Assembly: GCF_000758545.1 (NCBI RefSeq)
Contig: NZ_CP009279.1
Span: forward strand, 2,976,001-3,040,000
Length of the DNA: 64,000 bases
Reading direction: 5' to 3'
Origin: Paenibacillus sp. FSL H7-0737
Lineage (GTDB): Bacteria; Bacillota; Bacilli; Paenibacillales; Paenibacillaceae
A model generated the notes under the pieces. The model saw only the letters and a program-made list of their open reading frames with translations, had not been told where the DNA came from and did not search any database. How positions within the stretch are numbered: position 1 is the stretch's first letter; each line of letters opens with the position of its first letter. Positions 16,458 to 24,639 of this stretch are shown piece by piece. The translations under genes and the position numbers were made by a program.

Positions 16458-16778
16458 ATGACGTACAGTTATCGAAAAGCCGCATCTACGGATTATGCCG
16501 CAATATGACAAGAACAAGATTTGTACTGGCTAGGAAATGTTATTGTTTCAACCGATTATAGAGGTAAGGGAGCCGCGGAGTATTTGATTCGTACCATGCT
16601 TGCTGCTGCTAAAGAGGACTTACAGCTTCAAGAGTTACATCTAGTTTGTCATAATGTGAATACTAAAGGGATGTTATTATACTCCAGGTTAGGGTTTAAG
16701 CCGTATGAAATTGTCAAAAGAACAGGTCCTCATGAAACAATCATCGCCGGAATCTTTATGAAAATAGAGCTAACTTAG
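16458..16778 (+). pseudogene. Remnant of a GNAT acetyltransferase
   Basis: One frame holds a GNAT N-terminus (MTYSYRKAASTDYAAI), a TGA stop at 16506-16508, then without frame change the rest of a GNAT domain beginning QEQDLYWLGNVIVS, with the acetyl-CoA loop DYRGKGAAEYLI and a C-terminal YSRLGFKPYEIVKR. Only about 105 codons are present, whereas a GNAT protein needs about 150, and the missing part corresponds to the helices and strands between strand 1 and strand 4. This indicates an internal deletion with a stop at the junction. The upstream ATG has an AAGGTAGG-like site; the C-terminal part has only a TTG (16521) with no ribosome binding site. Confidence 0.75.
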
Positions 16779-16800
16779 GTTAGTAAATGTGGAGGTACAT

Positions 16801-17676
16801 TTGAGCGAAAAATATTTTACATACGAAATCGATGCAGTAACTTTTCAATTGCAAGAGCCTTGTGATTTTGCTTGGTTATCTAAACTTGGCAGGGTGTTCA
16901 AAGTGTTCGATCAGCAGGATTCGGGCAATCTTTCTTTTGGTGTGGAGAAGGAAGGTCAGAGGTATTTTGTGAAATTTGCTGGTGCAAAGCCTTTGACTTA
17001 CAATGGAAACCCCTCGGATGCTGTTGATAATTTGATTAAAGCTATTCCGGTATATAAAGAGCTTGAATCTGAAGTGCTGATCTATCTGGTGTCACATTTT
17101 GAAGTTGGAGTGGGATATGCAGCAGTGTTTGAATGGTTTGAAGGTGAATGTTTGCATTCGCATTGGCTGTTTGCGGGAGAAGCTAAGTTGAACCATCCGG
17201 AATCGCCTTTTTACCGCTATAAGCAACTATCTATTGAAAAACGTTTAGCGTCCTTAGACGTAATCTTTGCATTTCATGAACATGTTGAGTTGCAGGGGTA
17301 TGTCGCTGTCGATTTTTACGATGGAAGTATTCTTTATAATTTCGCGAACGATGAAACAAGGATTTGTGATATTGATTTTTATAGAGCTAAGCCAACTGTA
17401 AATGACCTGGGAGAGAACTTCTGGGGCTCATCGAGATTCAAGTCACCGGAAGAGTTTATCTTGGGTGCACCGATTGATGAAGTTACCAATGTATTCAATA
17501 TGGGCGCAACTTCATTTGTTCTTTTAGGAGGAGCCTCCGACCGGTCGTTTGCAAAATGGGAAGCGAGCGAAGCTCACTACGAGGTTGCTTTACGGGCGGT
17601 TAGCCTGGAGCGTGAGCAGCGGTATCAGAGTGTGGCGGAATTTAAATTAGCTTGGGATAGAGCAGGAATTGTTTGA
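16801..17676 (+). CDS. Protein-kinase-like (eukaryotic-type fold) protein
   Basis: 291 residues, starting at a TTG preceded by GGAGG (16791-16795). Kinase-fold landmarks are RYFVKFAG (ATP-anchoring lysine), an acidic helix with ELESEVLIYL (the paired glutamate), a catalytic-loop equivalent YVAVDFYDGSILYN, ICDIDFY in place of DFG, and GSSRFKSPEEF, which corresponds to the APE segment. The catalytic loop keeps the aspartate but has tyrosine and serine where canonical kinases have lysine and asparagine. This DFYDGS form is characteristic of a Bacillota family annotated as serine/threonine kinase or aminoglycoside-type phosphotransferase. Activity is uncertain. Confidence 0.78.
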   Translation: MSEKYFTYEIDAVTFQLQEPCDFAWLSKLGRVFKVFDQQDSGNLSFGVEKEGQRYFVKFAGAKPLTYNGNPSDAVDNLIKAIPVYKELESEVLIYLVSHFEVGVGYAAVFEWFEGECLHSHWLFAGEAKLNHPESPFYRYKQLSIEKRLASLDVIFAFHEHVELQGYVAVDFYDGSILYNFANDETRICDIDFYRAKPTVNDLGENFWGSSRFKSPEEFILGAPIDEVTNVFNMGATSFVLLGGASDRSFAKWEASEAHYEVALRAVSLEREQRYQSVAEFKLAWDRAGIV

Positions 17677-17779
17677 GGTAGGTGGGAAATGAGAACTGCT
17701 TAAGCTGTAAGATAAGAATGATAGCCCTGCTATTGTCACATGATATGATTTATAAATAGAACAAGCAGGAGGGATTTCA

Positions 17780-18313
17780 ATGAAAAGAGACATTCAGCAT
17801 GTTCCCTACGGCTATGAGCCACCGGTTGAACAACGTAAAGGGACGTTAGTGTTTTACGATTCTTTTGAACATATAACAGATCAGGAGCTTGTAATCGCGG
17901 CAAAAACGGCCACCGATCGGCGTTTCACTAAGCTAGTGCTATATCCGCTTCATGAAGAAACGGTGAGACGGATGACCAAAGAGCCGGTGAGCGCTTATTA
18001 TAAGCGTGAGGACCGGCTGCATGAATGGAAGAGGGAGCAAGGACTTAGCTTCATCACGGTAGAGAGTTTGGAGGGAAAGCGAAAGAAATATACTCCGCTT
18101 GATTCTGCGCTTAGACATCTTGCAGAAATCTATCCTTCGCCGATTTTTTTGTATTTAACACCTGAGGTGGCGAATCAGTTTGCGTCTTACTCCTCTTTTG
18201 AAGAATGGATTGTAAAGATCCGCTTATTGCTGCCATCTGCACCTTCATCACTTCATCCAAGGCTACTAAAATTTCGCCATCGCTGGGATGTTGTTGGAGA
18301 AGAGAAAGATTAA
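17780..18313 (+). CDS. Hypothetical cytosolic protein
   Basis: 177 residues, basic, no signal peptide or membrane helix. I do not recognise the family. It has a first strand-helix unit GTLVFYDSFEHITDQELVIAA and a later VLYPLHEETVRRM that could fit a Rossmann-like nucleotide-binding fold, but no catalytic motif is evident. AGGAGGG precedes the ATG at good distance. The gene converges on the DUF4395 gene with only three bases between them and no visible terminator. Confidence 0.75.
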   Translation: MKRDIQHVPYGYEPPVEQRKGTLVFYDSFEHITDQELVIAAKTATDRRFTKLVLYPLHEETVRRMTKEPVSAYYKREDRLHEWKREQGLSFITVESLEGKRKKYTPLDSALRHLAEIYPSPIFLYLTPEVANQFASYSSFEEWIVKIRLLLPSAPSSLHPRLLKFRHRWDVVGEEKD

Positions 18314-18316
18314 GAT

Positions 18317-18751
18317 TTAATGTGTGCTGCTCTGTTTACGTCTGTAATTGTACATTCTCCACTGATAATGGATAAAACATCCGATGCAAAATCCAAGTAT
18401 CGCAACAGTGGCTGCCACTGCAACTAGCGCTGTGAAAATATAGGCAGCAATCGTCCACCCCGCGATGAAGCTGATCAGACCACCTGTGAGGCAGAAGACA
18501 GCAATCGTTTGGTTAAACTGTTGCTGTGACCAGTCTTCGAGTACATAGTGCGAACGTTCTTTTGTCAGAAACTTAGCAGCCAGTTTAATAATGGGATTAT
18601 AGCCGAACAAGAGTCCGAGCAATCCGGCAAACAAGGGCAGCGCAAGAATCCAGTGCTGTCCTGTTAGCCATGTCAATATTACAGAAATGACGATAAACGC
18701 CTGATTAGTCTTTACTAATGGTCGTGGAATTCCTTTGGGCACGACTTGCAT
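18317..18751 (-). CDS. DUF4395 membrane protein
   Basis: 144 residues with four membrane helices. The family pattern is IPRPLVKTNQAFIV near the N-terminus, a central FNQTIAV stretch and FCIGCFIHYQW near the C-terminus, where two cysteines (C-x-x-C) are conserved. DUF4395 proteins often accompany thioredoxin-like or sulfur genes, and a redox role for the CxxC is possible. The start is set at 18751, eight bases after AAGGTG; the GTG at 18760 lies inside that ribosome binding site. Confidence 0.82.
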   Translation of the reverse strand: MQVVPKGIPRPLVKTNQAFIVISVILTWLTGQHWILALPLFAGLLGLLFGYNPIIKLAAKFLTKERSHYVLEDWSQQQFNQTIAVFCLTGGLISFIAGWTIAAYIFTALVAVAATVAILGFCIGCFIHYQWRMYNYRRKQSSTH

Positions 18752-18844
18752 TTTATTCACACCTTTCTTATTGGAATAATTATAGTATACGCTGAGGTTG
18801 ATGGAATGGGAAGTAGATTACTTTGAATTTAAGTAATTTATATG

Positions 18845-18896
18845 TTGACATATCTCTTAAAAATATGGTTTTATTATGTAGACCAATTGTTATAAT
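18845..18896 (+). promoter_or_regulatory. Promoter region of the TetR gene with TAGACC element
   Basis: TTGACA occurs at 18845-18850 and TATTAT (18872-18877) and TATAAT (18891-18896) lie downstream, at non-ideal spacing from it. TAGACCAATTGTTATA (18879-18894) contains the TAGACC half-site reported for LmrA/YxaF-like TetR repressors and overlaps the TATAAT box. Confidence 0.4.
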
Positions 18897-18913
18897 GCAA
18901 AGGAAGTGTCAGC

Positions 18914-19483
18914 TTGTCGAACAAGCCGAATACGCGTGAGGCGATTCTGGACACCGCTTCGAAATTATTTTTTTCTCAGGGATATCATGCAACAGGACTA
19001 AATCAGATTATTAAAGACAGCGATTCACCGAAGGGATCTCTTTATTATTACTTCCCCCACGGTAAAGAAGAGCTGGCTTTAACATGCATTAACCGGACTA
19101 GTCTAACAGTCGCTCAGAAACTGAACTGTCATATGGAGAGCAGCAATAGTGCAGCTGAAGCAATGGAGGATTTTATTCTAGGCATGGCTATGGATGCAGT
19201 GGAATCTTCATTTGAGGGGATTGTTCCATTTAGTTTTTGGTTAGCGGCGGAGACCTCTTGTATTAGTGAGGAGCTGCGGACTGCATGTAAATCTGTGTTT
19301 ATGGACTTGCAGGATGTGATCAAGAAACGCCTTCTGGAAGAAGGTGTGGAGAGCAACACTGCAGCCGATAAGGCTTCAGTAATAGTCTCATTATTTGAAG
19401 GAGCGCTTCTTCAGACGCTGACTTTACGGGATGAACAGCCGCTTCTCGCGGCGGCGAAGATTATCCCAGCAATACTTGGTTAG
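18914..19483 (+). CDS. TetR-family repressor (LmrA/YxaF-like)
   Basis: 189-residue one-component regulator. The N-terminal helix-turn-helix reads REAILDTASKLFFSQGYHATGLNQIIKDSDSPKGSLYYYFPHGKEEL, where the SPKGSLYYYFPHGKE form is typical of the LmrA/YxaF branch that controls multidrug exporters. The C-terminal ligand domain is of normal size. TTG start, with AGGAAG seven bases upstream. A 14-helix MFS exporter follows 37 bases downstream on the same strand, so both probably form an operon repressed by this protein and induced by the exported drug. Confidence 0.88.
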   Translation: MSNKPNTREAILDTASKLFFSQGYHATGLNQIIKDSDSPKGSLYYYFPHGKEELALTCINRTSLTVAQKLNCHMESSNSAAEAMEDFILGMAMDAVESSFEGIVPFSFWLAAETSCISEELRTACKSVFMDLQDVIKKRLLEEGVESNTAADKASVIVSLFEGALLQTLTLRDEQPLLAAAKIIPAILG

Positions 19484-19520
19484 AGATAGACAATAGATAA
19501 GAACATCAGGGGGATTAAGA

Positions 19521-20987
19521 GTGGAAGCAACTATGCAAGGAAAGCAACAAAAGGAAGTAAAGAAGTTTAAAACCATTCCGATTCTAGTCTCTTTACTACT
19601 TGCAGGATTTATCGGAATGTTCAGTGAAACCGCACTGAATGTAGCTTTAAGTGATCTTATGAATGTCCTTCAAATTACTCCAGCAACAGCACAATGGTTG
19701 ACGACGGCTTATCTGCTTACACTGGGAATTCTAGTACCGATTTCGGGTATGCTGCTTCAGTGGTTCTCGACTAGACAGTTGTTTGTTGCTGCTTTATGTT
19801 TTTCAATACTTGGAACGTTTTTAGCTGCAGTATCACCTAGTTTTGAGTTCCTATTAACAGCGCGTGTGGTACAAGCAATGGGTACAGCGCTTCTTTTACC
19901 ACTTATGTTCAATACGATCCTTATTATCATTGCTCCTGAAAAACGTGGTGCCGCGATGGGGATGATAGGATTGGTTATCATGGTAGCACCAGCGATCGGT
20001 CCTACTATTGCCGGTCTTCTAATTGAAAGCCTTAGCTGGCACTGGATCTTCTGGCTGTCACTGCCATTCCTGGTGATCGCATTGATATTCGGGATCCTCT
20101 TCATGCAGAATGTAACGAAGGTTACGAAGCCGAAGATCGACATCCTCTCCATAGTGTTATCATCAATCGGGTTTGGTGGAATCGTGTTTGGTTTCAGTAG
20201 CGCCGGTGAAGAAGCTGGTTGGGGAAGTCCAAAAGTAATCATTGCTATCGTAGTAGGTGTGGTATCACTCTTATTGTTTGGTTTGCGCCAAATGAAGATG
20301 AAGCAGCCTATGATTAATCTGCGAGCTTTTAAATATCCAATGTTCTCTATTGGTGTGGCTATGGTATTTATTTGTATGATGGTTATCCTGTCATCCATGT
20401 TGATTCTTCCAATGTATCTTCAACAGGGTCAAGGGTATACAGCGTTCAAGGCAGGCTTGCTGCTACTTCCAGGGGGGATTATTAACGGATTGATGTCCCC
20501 AATCATGGGTCGTCTGTTCGACAAATACGGTCCCAAATGGCTCGTTATTCCGGGTCTAATTATTGCAGCTACTGCTTTGTGGTTCTTCTCCAGTATTACT
20601 GTTGCTTCTACGGTTGTATTCGTAATCGTACTTCACAGTACGCTTATGATTGGTGTGTCGATGGTATTTATGCCTGCACAAACCAACGGAATTAACCAGC
20701 TGCCGTTAGAATTATATCCAGATGGTACAGCGATCATGAATACTTTGCAGCAGGTTGCTGGTGCGATCGGTACTGCATTAGCTGTCAGCATTATGTCCGC
20801 AGGTTCTAAGAGTTATTTGAAGACTGTGGCCGATCCTGCCGATCCAGCTAATATGTTGCCTGCATTCACGCAAGGTGTACAAAATGCATTTATTTTCGGA
20901 ATGAGTATGGCGATTGTAGGTCTAATTCTTGCGTTCTTCGTGAAAAGAGTAGTCGTTAATCATAAAATGAATACACCAATGCATTAA
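19521..20987 (+). CDS. MFS drug:proton antiporter, DHA2 (EmrB/QacA, 14 helices)
   Basis: 488 residues with 14 membrane segments. Hallmarks are NVALSDLMNVL and WLTTAYLLTLGILVPISG in helices 1-2, RVVQAMGTALLLPLMFN (motif B with the conserved arginine) and GPTIAGLLIESLSWHWIFW (motif C plus the DHA2 SWHWIF turn). It closely resembles LmrB/MdrP-type lincomycin and multidrug exporters. GTG start after CAGGGGGA. Downstream of its TetR regulator; a long hairpin terminator follows. Confidence 0.9.
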   Translation: MEATMQGKQQKEVKKFKTIPILVSLLLAGFIGMFSETALNVALSDLMNVLQITPATAQWLTTAYLLTLGILVPISGMLLQWFSTRQLFVAALCFSILGTFLAAVSPSFEFLLTARVVQAMGTALLLPLMFNTILIIIAPEKRGAAMGMIGLVIMVAPAIGPTIAGLLIESLSWHWIFWLSLPFLVIALIFGILFMQNVTKVTKPKIDILSIVLSSIGFGGIVFGFSSAGEEAGWGSPKVIIAIVVGVVSLLLFGLRQMKMKQPMINLRAFKYPMFSIGVAMVFICMMVILSSMLILPMYLQQGQGYTAFKAGLLLLPGGIINGLMSPIMGRLFDKYGPKWLVIPGLIIAATALWFFSSITVASTVVFVIVLHSTLMIGVSMVFMPAQTNGINQLPLELYPDGTAIMNTLQQVAGAIGTALAVSIMSAGSKSYLKTVADPADPANMLPAFTQGVQNAFIFGMSMAIVGLILAFFVKRVVVNHKMNTPMH

Positions 20988-21000
20988 TCATTAAGCTTGT

Positions 21001-21075
21001 AAAATCCCCTTACGGTAGATAGTGGAGAAGGTTCATGTACATATGAACATACCACTGTTAATCGGAGGGGATTTT
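21001..21075. terminator. Large bidirectional terminator hairpin
   Basis: AAAATCCCCT (21001-21010) pairs with AGGGGATTTT (21066-21075). Inside, AGTGG/CCACT (21020-21024, 21052-21056) and a near palindrome GTTCATGTACATATGAAC (21031-21048) extend the structure. T-runs flank both sides, so it can serve both the MFS gene and the convergent SDR gene. Confidence 0.8.
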
Positions 21076-21146
21076 TTTAATCATAACAAGAAAGAGGGAC
21101 CTCTCCCCGGTAGAATACCGAGAAGCGTCCGCCACCTAACTTCTTT

Positions 21147-21965
21147 TTAAGAAAAATGCTGGGCTATATTAGTCAGATACTCTGCATCATCTGTATTTTC
21201 TTTCATATGAATGAGCATTTTTGCATCTTCTCCAACAATGTACCGGAATTGACTTGTCCCATCTGTGGCGGCTTGATATATTGTTTCCGCAACAATTTCT
21301 GGAGGCGAAGCATAGGTAGGTTGTTTTTCCATCTCACCCAATTTACCCAAAAATGCAGTAGTAAAGGGTTTATAATCCGTTAATGTATCATTAAAAAAGA
21401 ACTCCATCGATCTTCCACCAAAGTCCGTCTGAATAGCACCTGGTTCAATTAACTTAACTTTAATGTTCTGTGATGCTAATTCATAAGATACGGATTCAGA
21501 AAAACCTTCAACGGCAAATTTCGTTGAATGATACAGAGACATTGTAGGAAAGGTTACTTTTCCACCCATAGAAGAGATATTGATTAGCAAACCATCTTGA
21601 TTAGATCTAAAATGTGGCAATATGGCTTTAGTCATACTGATAAGACCAAACACGTTCACTTCAAACTGCCTTCTGATCTGCTCATCTGTAGCTACTTCAA
21701 TAAGACCCATTGTTCCATAACCAGCATTATTGAGAAGAACGTCAATTTTACCGAACCGCTTAATCGCTTCCGCTAACGCAGGTTGAATTGTATCTGATTT
21801 CTCAACATCAAGCTGTAAAACCAATACATTATCAAGTGTAATAAGTTCACTTTCTTGTTCAGGGGAACGCATCGTGGCTACGACGTTCCATCCTCTTTCA
21901 GCAAAATGTTTTGCTGTAGTTCTCCCAATGCCAGAAGAAGCACCCGTTATAAAAATTGTTTTCAT
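21147..21965 (-). CDS. Short-chain dehydrogenase/reductase
   Basis: 272-residue classical SDR. The cofactor motif TGASSGIG starts at residue 8, the second motif is NNAGYG, and the catalytic triad is Ser in INISSMGG, then YHSTK; MRSP after strand 2 suggests NADP preference. Typical substrates are small carbonyls or alcohols; none can be named. The start is set at 21965 after GGGAGGAATTGTTA; an upstream TTG gives MLMKT. It is the second gene of a PadR-SDR operon (52-base gap). Confidence 0.88.
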   Translation of the reverse strand: MKTIFITGASSGIGRTTAKHFAERGWNVVATMRSPEQESELITLDNVLVLQLDVEKSDTIQPALAEAIKRFGKIDVLLNNAGYGTMGLIEVATDEQIRRQFEVNVFGLISMTKAILPHFRSNQDGLLINISSMGGKVTFPTMSLYHSTKFAVEGFSESVSYELASQNIKVKLIEPGAIQTDFGGRSMEFFFNDTLTDYKPFTTAFLGKLGEMEKQPTYASPPEIVAETIYQAATDGTSQFRYIVGEDAKMLIHMKENTDDAEYLTNIAQHFS

Positions 21966-22023
21966 TAACAATTCCTCCCAAAAGTTTTCTGAGCGTTACA
22001 TTTTCACTTGGTACGTACAAAAC

Positions 22024-22557
22024 TTACTTCGTAAGCACTAACTGCTCCATGTTTGACAACCCTTCGGCAATGATTTTGAGTTTTGCTTTATATTCTTCAA
22101 TGCCAATTTGGATACAGATGATCTGCGCTGGATGCATTTCATCTTTATAAAGTGAATACTGCGCAAGTAACTGATCTAACTTATGTTGTGATTCCTCCTG
22201 TACCTGCTTCAACCAAAGAATCACCTTGTCATACCCAACAAATTCACCAAAATATAGCCTCATCATAAAATCAGATTTCTTAATACTGTCAGCCTCTAGT
22301 GGGGCTAGTAAATAGGCGTTAAAACTATCTCTTCCTTTATCCGTGATGTTTAAAAGATTCTTATTAGGCTTACCTGCCTGCTGTACATTTTCCTTAGTTA
22401 TCAAACCCTCCTTTTCCATGCGAGCAAGTGTGGGATAAATCGTTCCATAACTAGAACTATAGAAATTAGAGAATACATCCTCCAATAACTGTTTTATTTC
22501 GTAACCAGTCTTCGATTCTTTCATAAGCATGCCTAAAATAACATCCTGACTGTTCAA
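22024..22557 (-). CDS. PadR-family transcriptional regulator
   Basis: 177-residue regulator. The N-terminal winged helix is of PadR type (VILGMLMKESKTGYEIKQLLEDVFSNFYSSSYGTIYPTLARMEKEGLI), followed by a wing (NKNLLNITDKGRDSFNAYL) and a C-terminal helical dimerisation region of the long PadR-s1/AphA-like class. TTG start seven bases after AGGAGG. It leads an operon with an SDR gene and its own promoter contains a symmetric element, so self-repression relieved by a small molecule is probable. Confidence 0.9.
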   Translation of the reverse strand: MNSQDVILGMLMKESKTGYEIKQLLEDVFSNFYSSSYGTIYPTLARMEKEGLITKENVQQAGKPNKNLLNITDKGRDSFNAYLLAPLEADSIKKSDFMMRLYFGEFVGYDKVILWLKQVQEESQHKLDQLLAQYSLYKDEMHPAQIICIQIGIEEYKAKLKIIAEGLSNMEQLVLTK

Positions 22558-22617
22558 AATAGAACCTCCTTGTTGTTTAGAAATATTTGTATATCACGCT
22601 TATAATATATCGGTTAG

Positions 22618-22640
22618 ATATATATTGTGTCAATATATAT
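22618..22640 (-). promoter_or_regulatory. Symmetric operator overlapping the -35 box of the PadR operon
   Basis: ATATATATTG (22618-22627), TGT, CAATATATAT (22631-22640) form a 10-bp perfect inverted repeat. Read on the minus strand the centre contains TTGACA, a perfect -35 box, with TATATT/TATAAT-like sequence about 17-20 bases further on. Confidence 0.65.
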
Positions 22641-22792
22641 TATTTTGATACAGGTAACTTTATCGAAATCATAAATCACTTGTTCCTTGAGGATTGTTTG
22701 GAATGGGTACTATGAACCAATTAGTTTCAGGTTATTCCCGTATGTCTAAATATTAAGTACAATTACATATATGGCAAAAGGGAGGTCATCTA

Positions 22793-23698
22793 TTGAACTG
22801 GAAAAAATCCGGCTTGTTAAGTATTGCTATAGCCCTTGGTTCAGTGACAGGATTCAGTACTTTGGGTATAGAGCCAGTATCTGCCGCAACGGCAACGGAA
22901 TCTGCAGGCGTTTATAATCAATTCCAGCAGTATGTACAGAAGCCGACATCTCTTGCTAACGCACGTAATTATTTAATTAACCATATCAAAGAAGTGGATA
23001 CCTGGACAGCGACTCAGATGACACTTCAGCTCGAGAATGCACAGAAGGCACATTTATCTGTATACTCAGAAAAGGTTTTTCCGGACAAGATGCAGAAAGA
23101 GATAAACAGTGCTTTTTCCAAAAGCAAAAATCTAACCTATACCTCACTCCTTAATACGATCAAAGATGCCAACGTACGCAAAGTGTTAATTGAAGGCCGG
23201 GATAAGGGATATAAGCTGGAGACCAGTGAGGGCATGTACTATCCGGTGATGCATTATGAGGGATTTAAGATCTTTAAGCCGTATATTACGAAGGACATCG
23301 CAGCATATATTGACATCATGGCCACCGAATCTAATCAACCGAGTGTATCTGATGCAGCGATAGTAATCAGTTGGACCGAGTTAACAAATAGAGCGCTTGC
23401 AATAGAGGATTTTGTGACGAAATATCCTGCTTCTAACCGTTCAACCGCTCTTCAGAAAGAACTTCTCATTGCAACGTCTCGCTTATTGTATGGAACAAGT
23501 AATACACCTGCATATGACTATGATGAGCAAGTTATCAAACCAGAAGTAAAAAAGGCGTATGAGAATGCACTAAAAAATAGCAAAGTTGATACTAGAATTC
23601 TTTCGATTTTAGAAAAGCTACTACAATTACTTAATTCCACGAATAATAAATTCACTCCTGTAATAGAAAAATTTCTAGTTGAAACCGTAAACTCGTAA
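22793..23698 (+). CDS. Secreted hypothetical protein
   Basis: 301 residues. A signal peptide runs to about residue 31 (GIEPVSAATATES, cleavage after VSA). The mature protein is helical, charged, without cysteines or known catalytic motifs, and rich in Ala, Lys, Ser and Thr. I do not recognise a family. TTG start seven bases after GGGAGG. The two genes after it also encode exported proteins (a D-Ala-D-Ala dipeptidase and a copper-amine-oxidase-N-domain protein) and are separated by about 50 and 126 bases, so a cell-surface function is likely. Confidence 0.75.
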   Translation: MNWKKSGLLSIAIALGSVTGFSTLGIEPVSAATATESAGVYNQFQQYVQKPTSLANARNYLINHIKEVDTWTATQMTLQLENAQKAHLSVYSEKVFPDKMQKEINSAFSKSKNLTYTSLLNTIKDANVRKVLIEGRDKGYKLETSEGMYYPVMHYEGFKIFKPYITKDIAAYIDIMATESNQPSVSDAAIVISWTELTNRALAIEDFVTKYPASNRSTALQKELLIATSRLLYGTSNTPAYDYDEQVIKPEVKKAYENALKNSKVDTRILSILEKLLQLLNSTNNKFTPVIEKFLVETVNS

Positions 23699-23748
23699 TT
23701 ATTAGAGTATGTAAAGACAAGACAACATCTGAGAAGAGGCTGGATTAA

Positions 23749-24513
23749 TTGAGATTAGGATCAAAAGGAATAAGAATTCCAGTTTTCGCAGTTGTGCTGT
23801 TGTTGTGGACAAACACTATGTTTATGGGTAGCGCAGAAGCTGCTTATGTCGGCTCTTCAACAGACTCTGTGCTGCAGCAAATGCATATGGAGAAGAAGAA
23901 CCATTTACCGCAAGATTTTGTCTATCTGGATGAAGTGATTCCAACGGCACAATATGAGATTCGATATTACGGAGATAATAATTTTGTGGGGAAGCGGATT
24001 GATGGCTACAAGGCGCCTTTAGCGATATTCTCGCGGACAGCGGCAACAGCTTTGAAGGCTGTAAGTGAGGATTTAGCGGACAAAGGGTATATTCTTAAAA
24101 TTTATGATGCTTATCGTCCGCAGACGGCGGTGAATCATTTTGTAAGATGGTCACAGAATGCCGTAGATACTAAAATGAAACAGCAATATTATCCGCGACT
24201 GGATAAACGTAATCTATTTAAACTTGGTTTTATAGCTAAAAAATCAGGCCATTCCAGAGGTAGCACCGTCGATTTAACGATCGTAAATAAAGAAACGGGA
24301 GCTGAAGTAGATATGGGAAGCCCTTTTGATTTTTTCGGAGACATCTCCTATTACGATACGTCCTTAATCAACAAGACTCAGAAAGCAAATCGGGCGATCC
24401 TCAAAGAGGCGATGGTAAAACAGGGATTTAAACCTTACAGTAAAGAATGGTGGCATTTTACGCTGATCAAGGAACCTTATCCTAAACAATATTTTGACTT
24501 CAAGGTGGAATAA
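23749..24513 (+). CDS. Exported D-alanyl-D-alanine dipeptidase, VanX/DdpX family (M15D)
   Basis: Zinc dipeptidase that cleaves D-Ala-D-Ala. A signal peptide (residues 1-31, ending AEAA) shows export, unlike cytosolic VanX. The domain has IYDAYRPQTAV (substrate arginine), SGHSRGSTVDLTIV (zinc His and Asp), and EWWHFTL (catalytic Glu and third zinc ligand His), so the active site is complete. No vanH/vanA-like ligase is nearby, so recycling of wall peptides or dipeptide scavenging is more likely than glycopeptide resistance. TTG start; the upstream GAGAAGAGG site is at about 10 bases. Confidence 0.87.
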   Translation: MRLGSKGIRIPVFAVVLLLWTNTMFMGSAEAAYVGSSTDSVLQQMHMEKKNHLPQDFVYLDEVIPTAQYEIRYYGDNNFVGKRIDGYKAPLAIFSRTAATALKAVSEDLADKGYILKIYDAYRPQTAVNHFVRWSQNAVDTKMKQQYYPRLDKRNLFKLGFIAKKSGHSRGSTVDLTIVNKETGAEVDMGSPFDFFGDISYYDTSLINKTQKANRAILKEAMVKQGFKPYSKEWWHFTLIKEPYPKQYFDFKVE

Positions 24514-24639
24514 CCTAGAACTTGAATGTCCATGTAAGAAGCGATTCACTTTTTTTGTTGAGCTTTACTACCATTAGGATTAGCAGATGCTGGAAACGCA
24601 CATAATACTAATAGTCAAAAAAAGGGAGGTTTCGAACGG

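Noticed and set aside
19757..20398. Long antisense frame of 213 codons inside the MFS gene
   Set aside because: It is wholly antisense to a well-supported 14-helix transporter, has no recognisable domain and no ribosome binding site; typical shadow frame.
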